A DNA stretch of 64,000 bases from Hydrangea macrophylla (lineage: Eukaryota > Streptophyta > Magnoliopsida > Cornales > Hydrangeaceae), in the NCBI GenBank assembly GCA_033977485.1, contig CM066987.1, positions 73,605,088 to 73,669,087 of the forward strand, read 5' to 3'. Numbering within the stretch: the first letter of the stretch is position 1; the number at the start of each line of letters is the position of its first letter. Under the pieces are notes generated by a model. It was not told the origin of the DNA, did not search any database, and worked only from the letters and a program-made list of their open reading frames with translations. Shown piece by piece: positions 44,991-54,878 of the stretch. Made by a program: the position numbers and the translations under genes.

Positions 44991-46417
44991 TTCTACTTCT
45001 ACTTCTACTTCTAATCAGGCAGAGAACATTCAAGCTATGGCTAATTCCACTGAGCTTGATATACAAATTCTGACTATTACTCAGGATGTTATTACTGAAC
45101 TGATTATTGCCTGTGTTACTACCCCTAGATACTCTATCAACTTTAATGGAGAATCAGTGGGTTACTTTGATGGTGCCAGAGGGCTAAGGCAAGGTGATCC
45201 TATTTCACCCTATCTTTTTGTGATTATTATGGATGCCTTAAGTCAGCTTCTGCATCACAACATTCAAAGGGGAACTTTTACTTACCATTGGAAATGTGAC
45301 AAATTAAGGATTTCACATCTCTGCTTTGCGGACGATCTTCTCATTTTCCTTAATGGGGATGTAGACTCAGCTATCATGGTAAAACAAACCCTTAACCAGT
45401 TTTTTGATCTTACTGGTCTACAAGCCAATAACTCTAAAAGCTGCATTTTTTTCTCTAATGTTGAAGATGACAAGATTGAAGATATTCTGAGTACTCTTCA
45501 TTTTGAAAAAGGAAATCTTCCCATCAAATATCTTGGAGTTCCTTTAATCTCTTCAAAACTTAAAAAACAAGATTGTGATGGCTTGGTTTATAAAATTTGT
45601 GCTAGGATAAATTCTTGGAAATCTAAATTCTTATCTTATGCAGGAAGAGCCCAACTAATTAGCTCTGTTTTAACAGGAATTCAGCTCTACTAGTCTGGTA
45701 TGTTTATGCTTCCCAAAGGTGTCCTCAAGCAAATCTCTCAAGCATTGTCTAGATTTCTCTGGTCTAGTAAAATAGATAAATATTCAGGAGCTAAGGTTGC
45801 TTGGGATAAAAGTATGCAGACCAAAAAAGGAAGGAGGACTGGGTTTCAAAGATATCTTCTTGGTTAACAAAGTCTTAAATTTGAAGCATATTGGAAATCT
45901 ATTGGACCCATCCAATATATCTCTATGGAATAAATGGGTCCACCAGTACATGCTGAAAAATAAGAGTTTTTGGCAGTCCAAGATTCCATCCCAATGCTCT
46001 TGGTATTGGAGAAAGTTATTAAAACTTAGAGAAGTGGCTAAACCTTTACTAATTCATCACATTGGTAATGGTGACCACACTTCCCTTTGGTTTGATAATT
46101 GGCTTCCTATAGGCCCTTTGTTGGATAAATATTTTTCGGGAAATGGTGAATAAATAAAACAAAAGCCAAACGGCACTATACAAAAGTACAAGGGGCATAC
46201 CCCAGGATATATAATAAGCACAAAAAGCATCCAAATGATGCACTTAAGGGGAAATTCCAAGGCTTATAGCCAAGAAGGCCCACCTTAGCAAAAGATCAAT
46301 CAATAGTGGATAGAATAAAAGACAACACAAGAGCACAGCTCAATGGTCCCTCATAAAACCTGAACTATTAAAGAAAATTAAAATGAGCAAAAATGATATG
46401 AAAGGTGCTTGTTCAGT

Positions 46418-49400
46418 CTATGTCCATCTAGTAATGTAATTTAAGAGAAGTGGATCATTTTTCCACTTGATCTGGATCTGGATATAGATTTGGAGGTGGA
46501 TCTCTTGAAGGAGCCTTTCTTTTGTTTTAACTTTAGATTTGAATGTTCGAGCATTTCTTTCCTTCCATATGCTATAAATGATCAACCCAAGACACATTCT
46601 AGGAATAATGTGTTTAGGAGTTTTCTTTGTCCATTTCCTAGCTACCCATTCCACAATAGAGATCCAAGAAGACGCATGGGAATTAATATCCAAACGTTGC
46701 AATAAGGCCTGCCAAATAAAAGAAGAGTATGAGCAACTAAAAAACAAGTGATCATGCGATTCCATACCTTGATAACAGAGAACACATCCTAAGGGTCCAG
46801 GAGTGAAGTGGACAATCCTGTCATGAGTAGATAAACGGTTAAGAATTGCCAACCAATAAATGAAACTGTGCTTAGGTATATTTCCTGGAAACCAAATGAG
46901 CCGATGCCATGGAACCTTCGGGCCAGTGACTCGAAGGTGTTCCCAAGTATGTGCAAGGTTAAAGTTCCCATTGGGAGAAGGAACCCATATAGTAGTATCT
47001 AGGTTATCAGAAGGCAGGGGAAGATCAAGCATGTGGCTTCGAATTTCCATGAGTTCCAGCATGTTAGTACGAGGCCATTGCCATTCCCAATCCACTATGA
47101 TATCTTTAACTTTCGCATGTAAGGGAATTGCTGCGTCGTATGCAACTCTGGGACTAAATTTATCCAAGAGAGGGCCTGAGGGATGCCAATTGTCATACCA
47201 TAAGAAGGTACTACTCCCATTCCCAATCTTGTGTTTCAATAAGGGCCTAACCATGTCTCTGAGTTTAAGGAGTTTCCTCCAATACCAAGAACTTTGGGAC
47301 GGGGCTTTAACAATCCAAAAACTTTTGTCTTTTAAGAGATAAATTTTAACCCAATCCACCCACATAGAATTTGGCCCTGAAGAGAAAAGGGACCAGATAT
47401 GTTTTAAATTCAATGTTTTATTGAGTTGGATAAGATTCTTCAACCCCAATCCCCCTTCCATTTTAGGCCGACATACAAGGTCCCAAGCAACTTTAGCCCC
47501 ATGAGCTTTTTCAATGCCTCCAGACCAAAGAAATCTCCTCAATAACTTTTCAACCTCTTTTAAAATGCTTTTGGGTAGGATAAACATACCAGACCAGTAG
47601 TTTTGAATTCCTGAAAGGACAGAATGTATTAATTGAAGTTGTCCAGCATAAGAAAGGCATTTAGAAGTCCAAGATGTTATTCTAGAGCTAATCTTGTTAA
47701 CAAGTTCTTGACAATCTCCCTTCTTTAGTCTAGATGTTATAAGAGGAACACCAAGGTACTTAAGAGGAAGGGATCCAATAGTAAATTGGAATATGTGGCA
47801 AATGGAATTAATTACCGTATCTTTAATGCCAGAAGTAAAAAGACAACTCTTACTAGTGTTAGCAAGTAAGCCAGTGAGGTCATAAAATTGAGTAAGAGTG
47901 CTTTTCATAAGGTGGGCAGAATCTGTATCCCCGTGAAATAGTAAAAGTAGGTCATCAGCAAAGCAAAGGTGGGAAATACTCAGCTTTTCACATTTCCAAT
48001 GATATTTAAAGTGTATTGAAGCTTTTATATTGTGTTTTATTAATTGGCTCAAAGTATCCATCACAAGAACAAAAAGGTAGGGAGAAAGAGGGTCACCCTG
48101 TCTAAGACCTTTAGCACCTCCAAAATAGCCAATAGATTCTCCATTAAAATTGATGGAATATTTAGGGCTAGTGACACACTTTTTAATCCAAATTTGCATT
48201 CTGGGGGGGAACCCTAAGATATCAATTAAGTCCAATAAGAACTGCCAGCTAACACTATCATAGGCTTTCATAAGGTCAACCTTAGCTGCTGCACGGGGTT
48301 GACCCGAGGGTTTATGATAATCCCTCATAAGGTCCTGAGCTAACAAAATATTATCACTTATCTTGCGACCTTTGATGAAGGCAGACTGAGCATTGTCCAC
48401 AAGACTAGGGAGGACAAGTTGGAGTCTTTTTGCAATGATTTTTGAGATACATTTATAGATCGTGTTGCAACACGAAATTGGACGAAAATCACCCATGTTA
48501 GAAGGATTAGGAATTTTAGGGATAAGGGCAATTAAGGTTGCATTAGACTCTCCCAATAGTTCCCCGTGGATAAAAAATTCTTTAATAGCTTGAGTAACTA
48601 AAGCACCTGTGATATTCCAAGTTTCTTTAAAAAAATGAGCATGGTAGCCATCAGGACCCGGAGCTTTGTTACTATGGATGCTAAACATGGCATCCTTGAT
48701 CTCAATATCACTAGGGATACTATCCATACTGGAGAGGGCTTCAGTGGGGATTCTTTTATGGATAATATTCCTTAGCACATTATAACCAGGATAGTTATTA
48801 GTAGCAGGAGTACCAAGCATGGTATTAAAATACCTAATGGCTTCCTGATGGGCTTCTACTTCGCTTTTTGTCTGATCCCCATTAGGTAGTAAGAGGGAGA
48901 CAATCCTTTTCCTATTCCTACGGTTTTTGACGGATTGATGGAAAAAGATGGTGTTCTTATCCCCTGCTTCAAGCCATTGGACTCTGGATTTTTGTCTCAT
49001 CACTTCCTCCTCCACCCGTATAGCTTCTAAAAAAATCCCCATGAGGTTACGTTCCTGGGATTTAAGTGTCAAGTCAAGTGGGTGTTCATCGAGAAGTCTT
49101 TGGCAGTGCAACAGATTTTCTCTAGATTCGTCAGCATGCAACTTTGCTCTACCTATAGAATCTTTAGAAAATTTTTTAAGTTCAGTTTTGAGATTCTTAA
49201 GTTTTTTGCATAACTGGAATTGGTAATTACCCTCAACATTATTAGCCCAAGAATTTTTAACCAAGTCCTCAAAATTATCTAACGATGTCCAATAGTTATA
49301 GAATTTGAATGTATGACCTTTTTTCCTGGTAGAATTATCCATTTTAACAAGAATAGGAGAATGATCAGAAATACCAGATGGGAGAAACTGAGCATATGCT

Positions 49401-50029
49401 GATGGGAATTTGTCAAGCCAATCTTGATTGACGAGAGCTCTATCCAATTTTTCCTTATACCTGCTAGTGCTCCAAGTGAAATAAATCCCTGTGAATCGAA
49501 GATCTATAAGGCAAGAGGCATTCACACACGCATTAAATTCCTCGGCTCCTTGGTCTTTTCCCGGATTACCCCCAAATTTCTCATTAGAGTTAAGTACCGC
49601 ATTAAAGTCACCGATTGTAATCCAGGGACTGTGACCAAGGGAGGCTGAGATGGACTTGATGTCAGCCCACAGACTTCTTCTTTCTTGGATGGTGTTAAAA
49701 CCATAGACAAAAGAAGCTTCAAAAGACACAGACAGATTTATATCTTGGATAGAGACATGAATTAGCTGCCTAGTGTTTTTCAAAACAGTTAAAGAAACTT
49801 TGTTAGGGTTCCAACCAACCCAAATTCTATCCACAGAATTTGGTTGGCTATTAGTAACAAAATTCCAACTAGGAAGAATTCTTTTTTGTATGCCATCTTG
49901 GTTAGGCATTCTAACTTTGGATTCAGTGATCCCTAAAACATCAATATGATTAGAAGAAACAAATTTGGAAATTTCCATTTGTTTAGAAAATTGATTAAGA
50001 CCCCTAATATTCCAGCAACCAATAATCAT
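46418..50029 (-). CDS. LINE G ORF2: intact endonuclease/reverse transcriptase, 1203 residues
   Basis: The full LINE enzyme: it nicks target DNA and copies element RNA from the nick. Start ATG 50027-50029 lies in TAATG with the ORF1 stop; upstream codons in frame belong to ORF1 and LINE H sequence. The AP-type endonuclease is about residues 1-230: Asn7 (CWNIRG), Glu36 (ITESKV), Asp141 (GDFNAV), Ser-Asp-His 221-223. RT is about 440-780: NKAPGPDGY, Asp585 (KVDLMKAYDSV), GLRQGDPLSPYLF, FADD at 690-693. zf-RVT is about 1015-1107 with Cys1082, Cys1085, His1092/1094 and Cys1099. There is no RNase H. No stop or frameshift occurs, so it could supply enzyme in trans if transcribed; its own 5' end is missing. 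Confidence 0.93.
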   Translation of the reverse strand: MIIGCWNIRGLNQFSKQMEISKFVSSNHIDVLGITESKVRMPNQDGIQKRILPSWNFVTNSQPNSVDRIWVGWNPNKVSLTVLKNTRQLIHVSIQDINLSVSFEASFVYGFNTIQERRSLWADIKSISASLGHSPWITIGDFNAVLNSNEKFGGNPGKDQGAEEFNACVNASCLIDLRFTGIYFTWSTSRYKEKLDRALVNQDWLDKFPSAYAQFLPSGISDHSPILVKMDNSTRKKGHTFKFYNYWTSLDNFEDLVKNSWANNVEGNYQFQLCKKLKNLKTELKKFSKDSIGRAKLHADESRENLLHCQRLLDEHPLDLTLKSQERNLMGIFLEAIRVEEEVMRQKSRVQWLEAGDKNTIFFHQSVKNRRNRKRIVSLLLPNGDQTKSEVEAHQEAIRYFNTMLGTPATNNYPGYNVLRNIIHKRIPTEALSSMDSIPSDIEIKDAMFSIHSNKAPGPDGYHAHFFKETWNITGALVTQAIKEFFIHGELLGESNATLIALIPKIPNPSNMGDFRPISCCNTIYKCISKIIAKRLQLVLPSLVDNAQSAFIKGRKISDNILLAQDLMRDYHKPSGQPRAAAKVDLMKAYDSVSWQFLLDLIDILGFPPRMQIWIKKCVTSPKYSINFNGESIGYFGGAKGLRQGDPLSPYLFVLVMDTLSQLIKHNIKASIHFKYHWKCEKLSISHLCFADDLLLLFHGDTDSAHLMKSTLTQFYDLTGLLANTSKSCLFTSGIKDTVINSICHIFQFTIGSLPLKYLGVPLITSRLKKGDCQELVNKISSRITSWTSKCLSYAGQLQLIHSVLSGIQNYWSGMFILPKSILKEVEKLLRRFLWSGGIEKAHGAKVAWDLVCRPKMEGGLGLKNLIQLNKTLNLKHIWSLFSSGPNSMWVDWVKIYLLKDKSFWIVKAPSQSSWYWRKLLKLRDMVRPLLKHKIGNGSSTFLWYDNWHPSGPLLDKFSPRVAYDAAIPLHAKVKDIIVDWEWQWPRTNMLELMEIRSHMLDLPLPSDNLDTTIWVPSPNGNFNLAHTWEHLRVTGPKVPWHRLIWFPGNIPKHSFIYWLAILNRLSTHDRIVHFTPGPLGCVLCYQGMESHDHLFFSCSYSSFIWQALLQRLDINSHASSWISIVEWVARKWTKKTPKHIIPRMCLGLIIYSIWKERNARTFKSKVKTKERLLQEIHLQIYIQIQIKWKNDPLLLNYITRWT

Positions 50030-50052
50030 TAAGTACGTCGGAATGGGTGTCG

Positions 50053-52675
50053 TCTTTTTTTTTTTGGGAATTGGTGAATGAATAAAAAAAAAAGCCAAAC
50101 GGCACTATACAAAATACAAGGGGCATACCCCAGGATATACAACAAGCGCAAGAAGCATCCAAATGATGCAAAATAGGGAGGACAACTTCCAAGGCCAGCA
50201 ACCAAAGAAAAGACCTTCCCTAACCAAGAATCAATGAGCTATGAAAACGGAGATGGGGGAACCCTAAACAAAACAGAAACAAAACAAGCAATAATGCCCA
50301 AAGGCCCCTCTCACTGAACTAGCAAAATACTCCAATGGAGCAAAATGAGATTAACAAAACAATTACAATTACGTCCATCTAGTAATGTAAATAGGTAGAA
50401 GTGGGTCGTTTCTCCACTTGATTTGGATTTGGATAGAGATTTGGAGGACGATCTCTTGAAGAAGTCTTTCCTTTGTTGTGACTTTGGAGTTAAATGTTCG
50501 GGCATTTCTTTCTCTCCAGATGCTATACACCACCAACCCAAGGCACATTTTAGGAATGATGTGTTGGGGAGTTTTCTTTGTCCAAGTCCTAGCTGCCCAT
50601 TCCACAGTTGCGTTCCAAGAGGAAGCTTGAGGAGTAATCTCCAATCGTTGCAGAACTGCCTGCCAAATAAAAGAAGAGAATGAACAACCAAAATACAAAT
50701 GATCATGAGTTTCCATACCTTGATGACATAGAACACATCCCAAAGGTCCAGGTGTGAAGTGGAAGATCCTGTCATGAGTAGATAATCGATTAAGAATTGC
50801 CAACCAGGAAATGAAACTATGCCTTGGAATATTCCCTGGGAACCAAATGAGCCGATGCCATGGGACCTTAGGGCAAACAACTCTAAGATGTTCCCAAGTA
50901 TATGCAAGATTAAATTTCCCATTAGGAGAAGGAACCCACACGACACTATCAAGATTATCAGACGGAAGGGGAAGCTCAAGCATGTGGCTCCGAATTTCCA
51001 TGAGTTCTAACGTGTTAGTATGCGGCCAATGCCATTCCCCATCCACTATGATATCCTTAACTTGCGCATTCAATGGTATCGCTGCGTCATAAGCAACTCT
51101 AGGACTAAATTTATCCAAGATGGGTCCTAAGGGGTGCCAATTATCATACCAAAGGAAGGTACCACACCCATTACCAATTTTGTGCTTCAATAAGGGCCTC
51201 ACCATCTCTCGGAGTTTAAGAAGTTTCCTCCAATACCAAGAACTCTGGGATGGGGCTTTGGTAACCCAAAAGCTATTGTTTTTTAAAAGATAAGTTTTAA
51301 CCCAATCCACCCACAGAGATTTTGGTCCAGAAGAGAAAAGAGACCAAATATGTTTTAAATTCATTGTTTTATTGAGTTGGACCAGATTTTTTAACCCCAA
51401 GCCCCCTTCTTTTTTAGGCTTACATACAAGGTCCCATGCAACTTTAGCCCCATAGGCTTTCTCAATGCCACCAGACCAAAGAAATCTCCTCAACAACTTT
51501 TCAACCTCTTTTAAGATACTTTTGGGTAGGATAAACATACCAGACCAGTAATTTTGAATTCCTGACAAAACAGAATGAATTAATTGAAGTCGTCCAGCAT
51601 AAGATAGGCATTTAGATGTCCAAGATGTAATTCTAGAGCTAATCTTATAAACAAGTTCTTGACAATCGCCCTTCTTTAGTCTAGAGGTTATGAGAGGAAC
51701 GCCTAGGTACTTAAGAGGAAGGGATCCAATAGGAAATTGGAATATATGACACATGGAATTAACAACAGTATCCTCAATGCTAGAAGTAAATAAACAACTC
51801 TTACTAATATTAGCAAGCAAGCCTGTGAAATCATAAAATTGAGTAAGAGTGTTTTTCATAAGTTGAGCAGATTCTTTATCCCCATGAAACAATAACAGTA
51901 GGTCGTCAGCAAAGCACAGGTGGGATATACTCAACTTATCGCATTTCCAATGAAATTTAAAGTGGGTTGAAGCAGTAATATTGTGTTTTAGCAATTGACT
52001 CAAAGTGTCCATAACAAGAACAAAAAGGTAGGGGGAAAGCGGGTCACCCTGTCTGAGGCCTTTAGCACCTTCAAAGTAGCCAATTAATTCACCATTAAAG
52101 TTAATGGAGTATTTGGTGCTAGTAACACATTTTCTAATCCAATTTTGCATCTTGGGAGGAAACCCTAGAATATCAATTAAGTCCAAAAGAAACTGCCAGC
52201 TAACACTATCATAGGCTTTCATAAGGTCAACCTTGGCAGCTACGCGGGGTTGACCTGAAGGCTTATGGTAGTCCCTCATGAGATCCTGAGCTAACAAAAT
52301 GTTATCACTTATCTTGCGACCTTTGATAAAGGCAGATTGGGCATTGTCAACAAGATTGGGGAGGACAAGTTGGATTCGTTTTGCAATAATTTTGGATATA
52401 CATTTATAAATGGTGTTGCAACACGAAATAGGACGAAAGTCACCCATTTTAGAGGGATTAGGATTTTTAGGAATAAGAGCAATTATGGTTGCATTGGTTT
52501 CTCCCAGAAGTTCACCATGGATAAAGAATTCTTTGATAGCTTGAGTTACTAAAGCACCGGTTAAGTTCCAGGTTTCTTTAAAGAAATGTGCATTGTAACC
52601 ATCCGGACCCGGTGCTTTGTTGCTATGAATGCTAAACATGGCGTCCTTGATCTCTATATCACTAGGAATATTATC
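50053..52675 (-). mobile_element. LINE H: 5'-truncated young LINE inside LINE G
   Basis: A minus-strand LINE with hairpin GGGGCATACCCC (50120-50131) and a T run at about 50053-50065. It interrupts the LINE G ORF1 tail between SSSSG and the RRHP basic end. No clear target-site duplication is visible; a few bases of LINE G seem to be lost. It is truncated in the RT N-terminus at DNIPSDIEIKDAMF. It is almost identical to the fragment at 1-1012. Confidence 0.9.
50369..52675 (-). CDS. LINE H ORF2 fragment: RT and zf-RVT, open frame
   Basis: 768 codons with no stop up to the terminal one at 50369. It contains the RT core (NKAPGPDGYNAHFFK, KVDLMKAYDSVSW, GLRQGDPLSPYLF, FADDLLLLFHG), the post-RT region and zf-RVT (CVLCHQGMETHDHLYFGC), ending YITRWT. 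The endonuclease and the N-terminal linker are missing through 5' truncation, so the element cannot move itself. The open frame points to recent insertion rather than function. Confidence 0.88.
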   Translation of the reverse strand, partial: DNIPSDIEIKDAMFSIHSNKAPGPDGYNAHFFKETWNLTGALVTQAIKEFFIHGELLGETNATIIALIPKNPNPSKMGDFRPISCCNTIYKCISKIIAKRIQLVLPNLVDNAQSAFIKGRKISDNILLAQDLMRDYHKPSGQPRVAAKVDLMKAYDSVSWQFLLDLIDILGFPPKMQNWIRKCVTSTKYSINFNGELIGYFEGAKGLRQGDPLSPYLFVLVMDTLSQLLKHNITASTHFKFHWKCDKLSISHLCFADDLLLLFHGDKESAQLMKNTLTQFYDFTGLLANISKSCLFTSSIEDTVVNSMCHIFQFPIGSLPLKYLGVPLITSRLKKGDCQELVYKISSRITSWTSKCLSYAGRLQLIHSVLSGIQNYWSGMFILPKSILKEVEKLLRRFLWSGGIEKAYGAKVAWDLVCKPKKEGGLGLKNLVQLNKTMNLKHIWSLFSSGPKSLWVDWVKTYLLKNNSFWVTKAPSQSSWYWRKLLKLREMVRPLLKHKIGNGCGTFLWYDNWHPLGPILDKFSPRVAYDAAIPLNAQVKDIIVDGEWHWPHTNTLELMEIRSHMLELPLPSDNLDSVVWVPSPNGKFNLAYTWEHLRVVCPKVPWHRLIWFPGNIPRHSFISWLAILNRLSTHDRIFHFTPGPLGCVLCHQGMETHDHLYFGCSFSSFIWQAVLQRLEITPQASSWNATVEWAARTWTKKTPQHIIPKMCLGLVVYSIWRERNARTFNSKVTTKERLLQEIVLQISIQIQIKWRNDPLLPIYITRWT

Positions 52676-54240
52676 CCTGAAGAACTACTTTTATTGTTCT
52701 TCTTCCCTTGTTTAGAATTCTTATGATGGGATATAAAATTAGAATTAGAGGAGGAGGGAGAGAGATTGACCTGACATGTAGTACTTGGGAGATCCAATTC
52801 TTTCCCTTCAGGATTGTCTATTAGCTTATCATCTACTATAGTAGGTGTAGGAGTACCAGTGTAGTCCAGTGGAGAGCCTTGATGAACCCCTCCTTCCCTG
52901 TCTTGCCCATCCAACTTAGCCTGTAAAGTGGGCTCAATACTTTCAGCAGCTGCACTGTCCTTGTCCAAAATAGAGGGCATAACTGCGTTGGGACTTTCTT
53001 GCTGGATAACTTCAACACTAGGGCAATTTATGATTCCACTGCCTACAGTTTCACTGCTTCCTTTGAGGCAATTGAATTGTTGCATGTCATCAATTTCTAG
53101 GTCATCAAAGGAGGATTCCAATACCATGAATTGGCTAGCCCAAGATATCAGGGGCACAAGGTTCTCCTATTTTACTTTTCAAATCTGAGGGACCAGGACC
53201 TTCAAGAAAGTCTTCAGGAGCTTTACTATCTGCAATTGGTATCTCCATTTTAGTATTAGAGGAAGATGGAATAGAATTTGGCTCTTGAGATTTGACAAAT
53301 TTTCCCTTGCTTCTAGTTGTCCATTGTCCATCAGAAGGATTTTGAGTCTGATGGTTCTTTGTGATAGGAGCTGGCTGATAAGTAGATTTAACCAACTGGA
53401 TGTTGTTGCAATCGTGCCCAAATTTCTTACATTTTGCACATCTCATGGGGCTCCATTGGTATTCAACTTTCAGTGTGATTGTCTTAACTTCCCCATTAAG
53501 TGGATCTTCAATCTCAATATCAAAGTCTTTGACCAAATCAAATGCTGCATTAATCTCAATACAGATTCTCGCATACGAAATCCTGCGGCATGTGGCTGTC
53601 ATCCTATGGACATGTAATGGTTTTCCAATGGCACTGGCAATGTAGCTAAACCCTTCAGTATTCCAATATTCAAGTGGGATGTTATAGATGTTAACCCATA
53701 TTGGAATGGTAGTTTGAGCCTCTTTGGCTAATTCCAACCCATATTCCCATTTCCTCAAAATTATAGGCTGTCCTGCAACATGCCAAGGTCCGCCCTCCAG
53801 AACAGCATCACTCTCATCTTTGGAATCAAATTTGAAGAAGAAATAGCCAGATTCAGTGGCTAGCATATCATGCAGACCCAATTTGCCCCATAATTTGGAA
53901 GTAGAATTCTTAACCAAGGAGTATGGAAGCTTCTTGCCAATGAAATATCCAACTAATGTGTTATCCCATGCTTTACTCCCAGCTTCTGCAACATCTTTAG
54001 GTAATCTGATTTTAATCCGATTAGTATCTCTATTGGGTTGAATGTAGTTTACTTTAAAGTCCGAAGCTATTTTAGGATGTAAGATAGAGGCCCAGCTAGG
54101 TCCCTGAGTCTGGTTTGGTTGTAACCCCACAGTAGGATTGCTAAGCAGCTTAGTAGGTGAGACTTGATTTAGAGCATCCTTTTTAACATCAGACTTTGAG
54201 CCCTCAACTTGAGAAGAATTTACGGAATATCCAAACTTGT

Positions 54241-54878
54241 TGATGAGAACATGGCGGCTAGCACAAGGTGGAATGCGGACCCGAACCACGTGCCAATTGG
54301 TCCGGTTACAAGGGCGCGAGCAAAGCGGTTCAAGGACAATCTCAATGGGCTGGTTCAACAAATTTGGGTTGAGACTAATTTGAGTGGCCCAAAGGAGGAT
54401 ACTAGTGATCCACAAGGCTGGGTGTCTATGATTCAAGCTCTAGAATAAATTATAGGCTTGCATGCCAACTTAAGAACTTTTTCATATTTGTTAGTTTGTT
54501 TTTTTATTTTAGTTTTGGAGTGAATTATATTGGGCTACAATATTCCGTAGGTTTAAAAGGGCCCAACTTTAAGGCTCAGCTATTTTAACAGTTTTAGGGT
54601 TGGTAATATTCAGTTTTTGATCATTAATAATATTGTGAGAGTTTTCTCTTTGGTTCTCTGAAGAACTATTCGAACTTATCAGATTTACTCTGTGGCGTTC
54701 ATACCTTGACTTATCAATCGAGTTTTCCATCCTTGATTGTGGCGTCTCCATCCTTTATACCAAGGTTCGCATCTGTTATAGGTGTTGGGTCGCGGTTTCC
54801 ATTGAATCTGACAGTAGAACGGTCCGAGACATTAATCGTGTTACGGGTTTCGTCACAGTATTGGCGGGGTTCGTATCA
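54241..54878 (+). repeat. Solo LTR of the Gypsy I family
   Basis: 638 bp from TGATGAGAAC to TTCGTATCA, flanked by perfect 5-bp duplications CTTGT (54236-54240, 54879-54883). It has no internal region, so it arose by recombination between the two LTRs of a complete element. It is clearly more diverged from the Gypsy I LTRs than they are from each other, so it is an older insertion. It lies in LINE G ORF1 and carries the CR-motif coding segment (MAASTRWNADPNHVPIGPVTRARAKRFK). Confidence 0.92.

Larger units (their letters stand above)
40425..45101 (-). mobile_element. LINE F: young LINE with an inverted 5' end
   Basis: A minus-strand LINE in LINE B ORF2 with a perfect 16-bp duplication GATTATTGCCTGTGTT (40409-40424, 45102-45117). 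Hairpin GGGGCATACCCC is at 40497-40508. ORF2 is complete except for one extra base, and the ORF1 C-terminus follows upstream. At the 5' end, bases 44991-45101 run in the opposite direction: they read on the plus strand as ORF1-like protein (QAENIQAMANSTELDIQIL). The 15-base AAGTAGCACACTCCC is repeated at 44921-44935 and 44976-44990 next to the switch. This is the pattern of twin priming. Confidence 0.9.

Noticed and set aside
44991..45101. A (CTTCTA)n microsatellite plus unknown DNA as host sequence
   Set aside because: The segment lies inside the LINE F TSD and reads as ORF1-like protein in inverted direction; it belongs to LINE F.
53135..54436. A 433-codon minus frame that could be read as a gene starting MNHRHPALW
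   Set aside because: Its first 65 codons are the antisense of the solo LTR; the rest is LINE G ORF1. The start is an accident of insertion.
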